Source: RDXT01 sp033765305 (GTDB lineage: Bacteria; Bacteroidota; Bacteroidia; J057). From it: a DNA stretch of 34,287 nt. The stretch's first letter is position 1. Every line of letters begins with the position of its first letter. The stretch lies in contig JANRID010000048.1 of the NCBI GenBank assembly GCA_033765305.1, positions 1 to 34,287 of the forward strand, given 5' to 3'. The notes under the pieces were generated by a model that saw nothing but the letters and a program-made list of their open reading frames with translations, searched no databases and was not told where the DNA came from. Below, one piece after another: positions 16,175 to 24,600 of this stretch. The position numbers and the translations under genes were made by a program.

Positions 16175-17917
16175 TCAGGATGTCCGTTTTTTTCGGAGAA
16201 ACGTAAAGCCCAGCCAGCCGAGAATCACGACCAGGGGAACAAGCAGAAAAAGCCAGCGGGGAATGCCCCTGCGGGAAAGCTCGACCTGGTCCTGCTGCAC
16301 GGCTTCGGTCCGGCGGCTGTCCAGGAAATTGAGCAGGTACATGCCGCCTTCGAGCGATTCGAGATCCACCGAGCGCAGCAGGGCGAAGCGGGTCTTATTG
16401 CCCAGTTCGAAGAAGCCTGCCGTCACGCCGTTCTGGAAGAACTCCACGGCATAGGGCGGCACGCCGCCGCTGAGCTCGAACACGACCGAGTCGCCTGCAA
16501 TGCGGAAGCTCACCAGCTTGAGCGGCGCAATGCCGGCATCCACCGGGATCACGAGCGTTTTGCCCTTGCTGTCGCGCAGGAAGATCTGCACGTTGAGCAT
16601 CGAATTGGCCGTGATGTTGAGGCGGCCTTCGGCGAAGACCTGGGCATCGATCAGCTTGCCCCACTGGTAGCGCCGGGGGCTGGAGAGCGTATCCGCCGAG
16701 AGCGCCGGAATGCTGTCCAGATCCTCCTGCATGGGAAAATCGGGGTTGATGCGGATGCTGTCGATCTGGTAGGGCGAGGTGCCGTAGGCCAGATCGATGT
16801 AGAACAGGTTGGGGTTGGCGGCATCGCGCTCGAAGCGGGTGAATTCCAGGGGAATCCGGGCGATGGCTTCGGCCTGGTAGGCGCCGTTGGGGTGGTTGCG
16901 CAGATAGGCTTTGAAGGCATCCGGCGTATTGGCCAGCAGGGCGGCTTCCCAGTCCTGCTTGTCCAGCTGATCGGGGCCTTGGGACGTTTCCTGGATGGCC
17001 TGCACGGGCTGGCCCAGCTTGGCCAGCGCAGCGCGGGCCTCGTCGAGGTGCTTGGCCGGGTACGGCCCCGGCGCACCGAACTGATCCAGATACACGGTGT
17101 AGGACTCCTTGGTATTGGCGGTCCGGGCCAGCTGCCAGCTCTGCTGATCCAGCTCTTCCATCCGGGCAATGGCCTCGGATGCGTAGCGGCCCTGCGGGTA
17201 GGCCCGCAGATAGGCTTCCAGCGTGGCCTTGGTGGGGCTCAGGCGGGCGTCGCGCCATACCTCGTCCTCGGCAGACTCGCCCATCGCCGCAATGCGGCGG
17301 CGCGCCTCCTCCACCTTGAGGCCGTTGGGGTAGTCGTTGATGTAGTCCTGGTAGCCCGCAGCGGAATTCAGGCGTTCAGCCCGCTCCCAGGCCTTCTCGT
17401 CCCAGCGGACGGAGATCCGCTTGTTGAGCGTGCCTACCTGCACGGGCGCGCTGGCGCCTGGCGGCGTCATCTCGAATTTGAAGCTCAGCGAAGGCGACCC
17501 GTTGCGCGTGACCAGAAACTCCAGCGGAGGCGGCATCCTGCGGGAGGACAGCTCGAACTCGCCGCCCGGCTTGAACATGGCATCGCCCGTCAGGACGATG
17601 TTTTCGTTCCGGAGCAGGATTCTGAGCTTCCGGTGATCATTTTCTGCCCATTCGATCGAGTTGAACGTCACGCGGATTTTCACCGGGCTGTTTCCGGTGA
17701 ATTCCAGTTCGGGTGCCCGTTCTTTCGAGAAGTTGTACTTCAGCCCGTCGCTGTAGATCACCTCGAAGGTAGCGAGGATTTTCCCCTGAAAATCCTGTCC
17801 GTCAATGGTATAGGTAAACGGGCATTCGGCCTGGGCCTGCAGCGGCTGGCTGCCGGCGGTCCAGAGGGCGAAGAGCCCGAGGGCGGCGCAGATCCATCGG
17901 AGCCTGGCGGAGCGCAT
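16175..17917 (-). CDS. single-pass membrane protein, paralogue of the tethered JAMM sensor region
   Basis: A 580-residue protein with a signal peptide (1-29), an extracytoplasmic region and one C-terminal TM helix (about 553-573) followed by the short basic tail RKKRTS. The order matches the outer part of the downstream JAMM protein: a beta-domain, helical repeats (four here, such as YLRAYPQGRYASEAIARM), then beta-domains with a GGVPPY motif. It lacks any cytoplasmic catalytic domain. It therefore looks like a truncated partner or co-receptor of the tethered isopeptidase. Its ATG overlaps the E2 stop codon by one base (TAATG). The repeats resemble TPR/BamD-like helical pairs that bind peptides or partner proteins, but the ligand is unknown. 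It has no named family that I recognise. Confidence 0.8.
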   Translation of the reverse strand: MRSARLRWICAALGLFALWTAGSQPLQAQAECPFTYTIDGQDFQGKILATFEVIYSDGLKYNFSKERAPELEFTGNSPVKIRVTFNSIEWAENDHRKLRILLRNENIVLTGDAMFKPGGEFELSSRRMPPPLEFLVTRNGSPSLSFKFEMTPPGASAPVQVGTLNKRISVRWDEKAWERAERLNSAAGYQDYINDYPNGLKVEEARRRIAAMGESAEDEVWRDARLSPTKATLEAYLRAYPQGRYASEAIARMEELDQQSWQLARTANTKESYTVYLDQFGAPGPYPAKHLDEARAALAKLGQPVQAIQETSQGPDQLDKQDWEAALLANTPDAFKAYLRNHPNGAYQAEAIARIPLEFTRFERDAANPNLFYIDLAYGTSPYQIDSIRINPDFPMQEDLDSIPALSADTLSSPRRYQWGKLIDAQVFAEGRLNITANSMLNVQIFLRDSKGKTLVIPVDAGIAPLKLVSFRIAGDSVVFELSGGVPPYAVEFFQNGVTAGFFELGNKTRFALLRSVDLESLEGGMYLLNFLDSRRTEAVQQDQVELSRRGIPRWLFLLVPLVVILGWLGFTFLRKKRTS

Positions 17918-18693
17918 TATTTTCGGTTGATTTTGATGCCGGAAGACTTGGGCTCCTCGGTAGGCTTGGACCCCATGATTTTGATTTTAGGCCCTGCGGA
18001 GGGTTTTGCGGGATCGGGCGGCGGCGGGGCATCGGGCCCCGGGGCAGGCGGAGCTGCGGGCGGCTCCGGCGCAGGGGGCGGCGGGGCGGAAGGCGGCTCA
18101 TCCGAATGGCCGAGCAGCGAGCCGTTGTCGGCGGCGATTCCTTTCTGCTTGTTGACGATGTCCTTCGGCTCGGCAAACTCGCGGACCCAGCGGGCTACGG
18201 CCTCGTCCTCCGGAAAGGGCGGCGTCTGCTCGGCGTGGTAGTTTTTGTACTGCAGGATCTCCCCCACGCGGATGACGAGCATATTGAGAAAGTACAGCTT
18301 GCCAAAATCCCGCGTATTCCCGCAAATCCGTCCTTTGAACCGGCCTTCCCACTTGATATTGGGGTGCCAGGCATCCGTCTGCATATAGCACTTCGCCGCA
18401 GCCGTCATGGGATAGCCGGCGGGGAAGGAGATTTCCACCTCGTGATAGTCCCCGTAGATGGGCATCTGCTGGTCGTCCACCTTCACGATCGACCGGACCT
18501 TGTAGCCGATGATGTAGGTTTCGGGCGGCATGGAGCTGCCTTCCGGCAGCCGGTAGGTGATGCGGTCGGTCTGTTCGCAGAGCTGGGCGAGGGCAAGATG
18601 CTCGTTGGCCAGGCGCTTGTCCCGGGGGTTTTTGAAGTTCTGACCCTCGTAATAGCGTTTCAGCGCTTCATACGTAAGCGGAGGAGTTGCCAT
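17917..18693 (-). CDS. UBC/E2-like ubiquitin-conjugating enzyme
   Basis: A 258-residue cytoplasmic protein. Residues about 25-190 have the UBC fold signature. YHEVEISFPAGYP matches the E2 strand with its YP turn. H110-P-N-I is followed, at the canonical spacing, by GRIC124G, where C124 should form the thioester with the ubiquitin-like protein. A flexible Ala/Pro-rich tail (about 205-235) follows. It ends with two basic-hydrophobic motifs, IKIMGSK (237-243) and IKINRK (253-258, the very C-terminus), that resemble motifs in three other operon products. E2 enzymes take the activated Ubl from E1 and pass it to a target lysine. The gene lies 51 bases after the Ubl gene and overlaps the next gene by one base. 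Confidence 0.92.
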   Translation of the reverse strand: MATPPLTYEALKRYYEGQNFKNPRDKRLANEHLALAQLCEQTDRITYRLPEGSSMPPETYIIGYKVRSIVKVDDQQMPIYGDYHEVEISFPAGYPMTAAAKCYMQTDAWHPNIKWEGRFKGRICGNTRDFGKLYFLNMLVIRVGEILQYKNYHAEQTPPFPEDEAVARWVREFAEPKDIVNKQKGIAADNGSLLGHSDEPPSAPPPPAPEPPAAPPAPGPDAPPPPDPAKPSAGPKIKIMGSKPTEEPKSSGIKINRK

Positions 18694-18744
18694 AGGCAGG
18701 TTGTCGGATTAGGCTGACTGAAGAGGAGGGGGAGCGGGACGCAT

Positions 18745-19035
18745 TCAGCGGCCTGCGACAAGCTGCGGGGTGAGCAGCAGGGTGTGGCCTTCTTTCACAC
18801 CGAGGTCGAAGAGGGTTTTCTCCGGCACCACTTCCATGCTGCTATCCTTGGACACCAGCTTGTAGGTGTAGGGGTTGCCCTGGGGATCGGTACGGGGGAC
18901 CAGATTGGCGTTGAGAAGCTCTTCGACAATCTCTTTGCCGGTGGAATAGAGGGGGAGTTCCACGTCGAGTTCGTCGCCGCTGGGCAGCAGACGCACGACC
19001 ACACTGATCACGGAAGTTTCGTTGTACGCGGACAT
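18745..19035 (-). CDS. ubiquitin-like protein (beta-grasp modifier)
   Basis: A 96-residue protein with one beta-grasp domain. Its second half aligns without gaps to ubiquitin: KTLFDLGVKEGHTLLL against KTLSDYNIQKESTLHL. The tail TPQLVAGR then lines up with VLRLRGG, so G95 falls on ubiquitin G76 and R96 is a one-residue extension. This is the expected form of a modifier whose terminal residue must be removed before E1 can activate it; two JAMM proteases encoded downstream could do this. The first half (VVVRLLPSGDELDVELPL then a helix TGKEIVEELLN) fits strands 1-2 and the central helix. Likely YukD/ubiquitin-like superfamily. It sits between the E1 gene (107-base gap) and the E2 gene (51-base gap). 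Confidence 0.9.
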   Translation of the reverse strand: MSAYNETSVISVVVRLLPSGDELDVELPLYSTGKEIVEELLNANLVPRTDPQGNPYTYKLVSKDSSMEVVPEKTLFDLGVKEGHTLLLTPQLVAGR

Positions 19036-19142
19036 GGGGCCTGATTCTGGTTAAGCCGTTGAATATAGTAAAAAACCCTGAATCCCGGCAGCTGTGGCGC
19101 TGGTCTGCTGCTGCTGCGGGGTAAACAGCCGTATTGGAGGGA

Positions 19143-20342
19143 TTATGTGAACTGCAGGTATCCTTCGTCGCCGCTGAGCTCCACAAAATGGTGCTCCTGC
19201 CCTACCCGGACGCGGAGGATCTGCAAGGGCGCGATTCCGACGGAGCGCAGCTGCATGTCCTGGAAGGGGAAATCCTTGTCGAGCACATTCGTATCGCGGG
19301 TGATGACGATGTCTTCGGCGGGCACTTTCCGGAAGCGGTCGGCGACGCGGTCCGAGAAATGCGGCTGAGGCATGACCAATTCGTGGGTCTCCTCGCTCTC
19401 GCGGGTGGTGATTTCGAGCACGACCTCGTAGTCCAGCTCGATCACCGGATGGGTCGTCTCGAAGTATTCGCCGAGCCATTCGAGCGCTTCGCCGATGGTG
19501 AGGCTGGCGCTGAGGGTGGATGCCTCGACGATGGGATCGTAGCGGAAATGCGCCATGCATTCGTCCTTGAGCGGCGGCGACTTGTACTGCAGCACGATGT
19601 TGTTCATGCCTTCATAGTAGAAGCGCTGCCCTGCGAGCGACTGCCTGGTATTGCCGAAGATCACCTTCAGGGCTTCCTGCACCTGCATGGCCGCGATGAT
19701 GGACGAGGAAATCGGCGTCGTGGGGATGCGTCCCTGGGCCGAGTTGCGCTTGGCGATGTCCGGACAGCCGAGCTTGACCCAGATATTGTTCCAGTCCGAA
19801 TCGCTCAGCTCGCACTCGTAGCAGGAAACGCCGGGCGTAAACACATTGAGCTGGCCGGCCAGGTTTTCGATGGCGCCATCCACCCAGGTCTTGTTCACTT
19901 TATGGCAATGGCGGTTGATGAACAAGCGGGCAAGCCGGTTGTCCAGGCAGCCGATCACCACATCCATCCGGCGGAACACCCCCAGGCCCACATCCAGCAT
20001 GATGTCTCCCCGGATGGTCATGACCTTGATGTTGGGGTTGATCTCGCGGATGCGCTCGGCTGCCACCTCCGCCTTGTAGCGGTCGCCGGTGCAGTCCGAC
20101 TCGCGGAAGAGCACCGAGCGGGAGAGGTTGGAGTATTCGATGGTATCGAAGTCGATGATCAGAATCCGGCCCACGTTGAGCAGGGCCAGGTTCTTCAGCA
20201 CTTCATTGCCTAGGGCACCTGCGCCCACGACCATCACGGTCGCGTTGCGCACATCCTCGGCCTTCCACCAGGAAATCAGCTGAAATGTTTTGTCCCACTC
20301 CTTGCTTACATGCAGGGTGGTTTTTTGGGGGGAGTCTGACAT
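19143..20342 (-). CDS. E1-like (ThiF/MoeB family) Ubl-activating enzyme
   Basis: A 399-residue protein of the ThiF/MoeB/E1 superfamily, which adenylates the C-terminus of a ubiquitin-like protein with ATP. Seen: GAGALG (40-45) nucleotide loop; D64-F-D66 and SNLSR (N72, R75) ATP-binding motifs; K90; GCLDNR (131-136), whose D134 should bind Mg-ATP; CYEC (174-177), half of the usual zinc site, with no second CxxC; and GRIPTTP leading into a family-typical helix ending VQEALK. C193 (GCP) is a candidate thioester cysteine, not proven. Residues about 270-399 form a separate C-terminal domain with beta-grasp-like features (LRSVGIAPLQILRV), perhaps the E2-recruiting region. The start at 20342 is preferred. 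The frame stays open upstream but that part is antisense to the OmpA gene. It is the first gene of the operon. Confidence 0.93.
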   Translation of the reverse strand: MSDSPQKTTLHVSKEWDKTFQLISWWKAEDVRNATVMVVGAGALGNEVLKNLALLNVGRILIIDFDTIEYSNLSRSVLFRESDCTGDRYKAEVAAERIREINPNIKVMTIRGDIMLDVGLGVFRRMDVVIGCLDNRLARLFINRHCHKVNKTWVDGAIENLAGQLNVFTPGVSCYECELSDSDWNNIWVKLGCPDIAKRNSAQGRIPTTPISSSIIAAMQVQEALKVIFGNTRQSLAGQRFYYEGMNNIVLQYKSPPLKDECMAHFRYDPIVEASTLSASLTIGEALEWLGEYFETTHPVIELDYEVVLEITTRESEETHELVMPQPHFSDRVADRFRKVPAEDIVITRDTNVLDKDFPFQDMQLRSVGIAPLQILRVRVGQEHHFVELSGDEGYLQFT

Positions 20343-20366
20343 GGGCGAAAAGATCGGAAAATGTTG

Positions 20367-20398
20367 CAAAAAAACCAGCATAAAACAAGCCGGCACAA
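20367..20398 (-). promoter_or_regulatory. candidate promoter of the E1-Ubl-E2 operon
   Basis: On the minus strand, TTG (20398-20396) is followed after 21 bases by TTTTTTTG (20374-20367), one mismatch from the Bacteroidota TAnnTTTG element. It lies 25 bases ahead of the E1 start codon. The missing A makes this a weak call. It is the best match in the 279-base divergent gap shared with the OmpA gene. Confidence 0.3.
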
Positions 20399-20621
20399 AA
20401 CAAGAAAGAAGGGCCCCTGCGCGGCAAGACTTCAATATGGTTCCGGGCTGGGAATAATTCAAGGGATGAACGCTGAAATACCGGGCTTGCGTATGCTGGC
20501 AGGCCGGAAAAAGGGAAAATAGTTGACCAGCGGGCTGCATCCGGGCGATTCCTATTATCTTACGGGCGAAGCGTGCTCCGGCACGTTTCGGTCCAGAACC
20601 CTTAACCCCGAAAGAGCAACT

Positions 20622-21515
20622 ATGTACCGTAGCCTCCTGATGCTCGTACTGGCCGGGCTCATGCTGCCGGCCTGCGTTTCGTCCAAAAAGTACAAGCTCG
20701 CCCTGCGCGAGCAGGCCATTCAGGATTCCCTGCGCGGCGCCCGCGAACGCGACATCCGCCATCTGAACGACCGCGTGGCCCAGCTCGGCCGCGACACGAC
20801 CCGCCAGGGCGAAAGCCTCCGCGACTGGCAGCAGAAATACCGCCAGCTCGCCAGCCAGAGCGCCTCCCAGACCCAGCAGCTCAGCGAGCAGCTTGCCACC
20901 ACCAGCGGCGAACTCCAGGCCCGCAACCGCGAGCTCCAGGCCAAGCAGCAGGCCCTCGAAACCTACTCCCGCGAACTCGAAGCCCGCGAGGCCAAGGTCA
21001 ACGAACTGAACGCCATCGTCCGCCGCCAGGACTCCATTACCCAGGCCCTCCTGGGCAAGGTGCAGAACGCCCTCGTAAGCTTCGGCAAGGACGAGCTGAC
21101 TGTCAACCTCAAGGACGGCAAGGTCTATGTCTCGCTCTCCGAGCAGCTGCTCTTCCAGTCCGGCAGCGCCGAGGTGAACCAGAAAGGCCGCGACGCCCTG
21201 CTCAAACTGGCAGATGTGCTGAATAAGAACCCCGACATCGAGGTGCAGATCGAGGGCCACACCGACAATGTGCCCATCAAAACGTCTGTATTCAAGGACA
21301 ACTGGGACCTGAGCGTGCTGCGTGCCACGTCGGTGGTGCGGATCCTCACCTGGGCCGGCAAGGTGGATTCCCGCCGCGTCATCCCGTCCGGGCGCAGCGA
21401 CCAGTTTCCCGTAGCTGCCAACGACACCCGCGAAGGCCGCGCACTCAACCGGCGCACGGAGATCATCCTTTCGCCCAAGCTGGACGAGCTGTTCTCCATC
21501 CTGCAGTCGAAGTAA
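20622..21515 (+). CDS. OmpA-family lipoprotein with coiled-coil stalk
   Basis: A 297-residue protein that should anchor the outer membrane to peptidoglycan. The ATG at 20622 starts a lipoprotein signal peptide with lipobox LPAC and lipidated C18. Earlier in-frame starts would hide it. A long Gln/Arg/Glu-rich coiled coil (about 30-145) follows. The C-terminal OmpA-like domain (about 160-285) shows LLFQSGSAEVN, IEGHTDNVPI with the peptidoglycan-contacting D, and a final NRRTEI. It is divergent from the E1 gene and converges on the hybrid kinase. Nothing ties it to the ubiquitin-like system except position. It is probably a housekeeping envelope protein. Confidence 0.93.
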   Translation: MYRSLLMLVLAGLMLPACVSSKKYKLALREQAIQDSLRGARERDIRHLNDRVAQLGRDTTRQGESLRDWQQKYRQLASQSASQTQQLSEQLATTSGELQARNRELQAKQQALETYSRELEAREAKVNELNAIVRRQDSITQALLGKVQNALVSFGKDELTVNLKDGKVYVSLSEQLLFQSGSAEVNQKGRDALLKLADVLNKNPDIEVQIEGHTDNVPIKTSVFKDNWDLSVLRATSVVRILTWAGKVDSRRVIPSGRSDQFPVAANDTREGRALNRRTEIILSPKLDELFSILQSK

Positions 21516-21547
21516 TCCCATCCGGGGCAGCCTGCCGCAGGCCCGGA

Positions 21548-21586
21548 CCGCTGCGCTTCTGCCCGCCCCGGCGGGCAGCGCAGCGG
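21548..21586. terminator. shared hairpin between convergent OmpA and kinase genes
   Basis: CCGCTGCG (21548-21555) plus CTGCCCGCC pairs with GGCGGGCAG plus CGCAGCGG (ending 21586), giving a 17-bp stem with a three-base bulge and a tiny loop. It lies 33 bases after the OmpA stop and 19 bases after the kinase stop, in an 89-base convergent gap. There is no T-run, but the position and strength suit a bidirectional terminator. Confidence 0.6.
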
Positions 21587-21604
21587 ACGGGCTGCGCCGG
21601 CCGC

Positions 21605-24600
21605 TCATACCGCCTGCTCCAGCCGCTCGGCATACTTGTGCAGCAGGTCTGCCAGATCCTGCTGCCGGAAAGGTTTGCTGATGTAATCATCCATGCCTGC
21701 GGCGAGGCAGGCCTCGCGGTCTCCCTGCATGGCATTGGCCGTCATGGCAAAAATCAGCGGCTGCCTGTCCGGCGGAAGCTCCCGGCGGATCTGGCGGGTC
21801 GCTTCGAGCCCGTCCATTTCGGGCATCTGCATGTCCATGAAGACCACATCGAAGGGCTGCCCGCGGACCATTGCCACGGCTTCGGCGCCGTGCTGCGCCA
21901 GCTGCGCCGTACAGCCGAGCTTGTCCAGCATGCGCAGCGCCAGCTTCTGGTTTACCAGGTTGTCCTCTGCGACGAGAATCCGCAGCTGCCCCAGAGACGG
22001 GACGGGCGTCCGGGGTCCGGGGTCCGGGCGGAGTGCCGGGGCCTGCTCGGAGCTTCCCAGGAGCTGCTGGAGCGTATCCCAAAGCTGCTGGAGCCGCACC
22101 GGCTTGGCCAGTACGGCATCGAAGCGCTGCTCCTTGCGCATCCGGGGCAGCAAATCGATCGAACTCAGCAGCAGCAGCGGCATCTGATGCCCTGCTGCCC
22201 GGATCCTGCGGGCCAGCTCGGCACCGTCGATGCCGGGCATCTGCATATCCGTGATCACCAGCGCCGGCGCCGGACGGGTGCGCAGATAGGCCAGGGCCTC
22301 CATCGGATCCTGGCAGGCATCGCTGTCGATCTTCCACTGCCGGAGCATTTGGACGAGGATGTGGAGATTGGTCTCATTGTCATCCACCACCAGCACATGC
22401 TGCCCCGGCCGCAGCCGGTCGAGCTCCCGCACATCGTGCTGCCGCGGCGCCTCCACCGATTCCGAGCACAGGACAAAGCTGAACGTGGAGCCGGCGCCCG
22501 GCGTGCTCCGCACGGAGATTTCGCCGCCCATCAGGTGGATCAGGCGCCGGGTGATGGCCAGGCCCAGGCCCGTGCCGCCGTACTGGCGTGTCGTAGACGC
22601 ATCTGCCTGCGTAAATGCTTCGAAAAGCAGGGCCTGCTTGTCTTCCGGAATGCCGATTCCGGTATCGGATACCGCAAACTCCAGGCAGTACGCATCCTGA
22701 GGCCCCGCAGCGCGCGATACCCGCAGGACAATCTCCCCCTGATGGGTAAACTTGACCGCATTGCCGGTCAGGTTGATCAGCACCTGCCGGAGCCGCACCG
22801 GATCGGCCATCAGGCCCGCCTCCACCCCCTCCCCGATCGAAAGGATCAGCTCCAGCCCCTTTTCCGCGCAGCGCGGCGCGAACATTTCCGCCACCTCTTC
22901 CACACAGGCGCGCACATTCACCGGCATATGCTCCAGCTCCATATGCCCGGCCTCGATTTTGGAGAAATCGAGGATGTCGTTGATAATGGCCAGCAGATTC
23001 TGCCCGCTTTGGAGGATCGTGCGCACATAGTCCTGCTGCTCTGCGTCGAGGCTGGTGAAATTGAGCAGCTCGGCCATGCCGATGACCCCGTTCATCGGGG
23101 TTCGGATCTCGTGACTCATATTGGCCAGAAAGGTGCTCTTGGCCCGGTTGGCCTCTTCGGCGGCCTGCCGGGAGACTTTTTCCTGCTCGGTAGCGGCTTC
23201 GAGCTCGTGCGTCCGTTCCCGCACCAGCTGCTCCAGGGCCGCGCGCTGCCTGCGGCTCCGCCAGGCATACAGGCCGATGCCGGTGGCCAGCAGCACCGCC
23301 GCAGCAAAGGTCATCATCAGCCTGAACCACACGGTCTCCCAGTACGGGGGCAGAATATGGATTACGAGCGACCTGGGCGTTTCGCTCCAGACCCCGTCGC
23401 TGTTGGCGGCCTGCACCAGGAAGCGGTATCTTCCGGGATCGAGATTGGTATAGGTGACGGACGGAAACCGCTGGGCGTACTGCCATTCGGTGTCGAAGCC
23501 CGTCAGCTGGTAGCGGTAGCGGTTTTTGTGGGGCTGGCTCAGGCTCAGCGCCGCAAATTCCAGGGTAAAAACCGTCTGCCCATGCTGCAGGACGATCTCG
23601 TCCGTGTATTCAGCTGCCTCGGCCAGCAGGGCATTGGGATCGGACGGATCCGGCTGCACCGGGCGGTTGAACAGGCTGAATCCGGTAATAAACACAGCAG
23701 GCGGTTCCGGATTGTGGGGAATCTGATCGGGATCGAAGCGGTTGAACCCGTTTTTTCCGCCGAACATCAGCACGCCGTCCGGCGACCGGTACCCGGCGCG
23801 TTCATTGAAGGTATTGCCCTGCAGCCCGTCTTCGTAGAAATAATGCATGGCAGTACCGGCAGCCTCGTCGAAGCAGGCCAGCCCGTTGCGGGTGCCGAGC
23901 CAGATTCTGCCCTTGCGGTCGGCGGCTGCCGACTCGAACTGGTGGCTGCGCAGCCCGGTCGTGCCGCCCAGCCGCTCGAAGCGGCGGCTGCCATGCCGCA
24001 GGCGGCAGAGCCCTGCCCCCGTGCAGACCCAAAGCGCCTGATCTGTGCTCAGCAGGCTGGTGATGCGGCTGTTGCTCAGGGTCTCCAGCTCCGTAGGGCT
24101 GCTGACGAAGTGCTGGAAGGCGCTGCCTGCGCCTGGATCCGGGAAGCGGTTGAGGCCGTGCTCCATCGTGCCCACCCAGAGGCTGCCGTCGGGTGCCCAG
24201 GCCAGCGCCGTGCAGATGTTGGAGCTGATGCTGGCCAGATCGGCGGGGTCGTGGCGGAAGTAGCGGAAACGGCTGCGTTCCGGATCGAAGCGGATCAGCC
24301 CCCGGTCGGAGGCCAGCCACAGCATGCCTGATGCGTCTTCTTCGATGTCCCAGACATCGGTGCCGTCGGTGGTGCGGGGATCGTCGGGCGGCGGCGGCAG
24401 GGCATAGTTGACAAAACGGCCTGCGGCGGGGTCGTAGCGGCTGATCCCCGCATAGGTGCCCGCCCAGAGGCGTCCCCGGCGGTCCGTATGCAGCGACCAT
24501 ACATAATCGCTCTGAATGCTGCCCGGATTGCCGGGCTGGTGCCGGTACTGCTGCATGCGGGAATCGGGGTCCTGGCGAAGCAGTCCCTGTCCATCGGTGC

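Noticed and set aside
19036..19142. Possible attenuator between the E1 and Ubl genes
   Set aside because: An imperfect stem (one mismatch, 20-base loop) is followed by a T-run nine bases away on the minus strand. It is too weak to call a terminator, though it leaves open partial uncoupling of E1 from the rest of the operon.
13306..20342. Identity as CBASS (Cap2/Cap3), PRTRC or BilABCD
   Set aside because: No CD-NTase or effector is present, E1 and E2 are separate genes, no ParB-like PRTRC genes are seen, and the membrane sensors and FHA protein are not part of BilABCD as I know it. Only the enzymatic core is shared.
20343..21608. 421-residue upstream extension of the E1 reading frame
   Set aside because: The frame stays open only because it runs antisense to the OmpA lipoprotein gene. 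The E1 family N-terminus fits the ATG at 20342.
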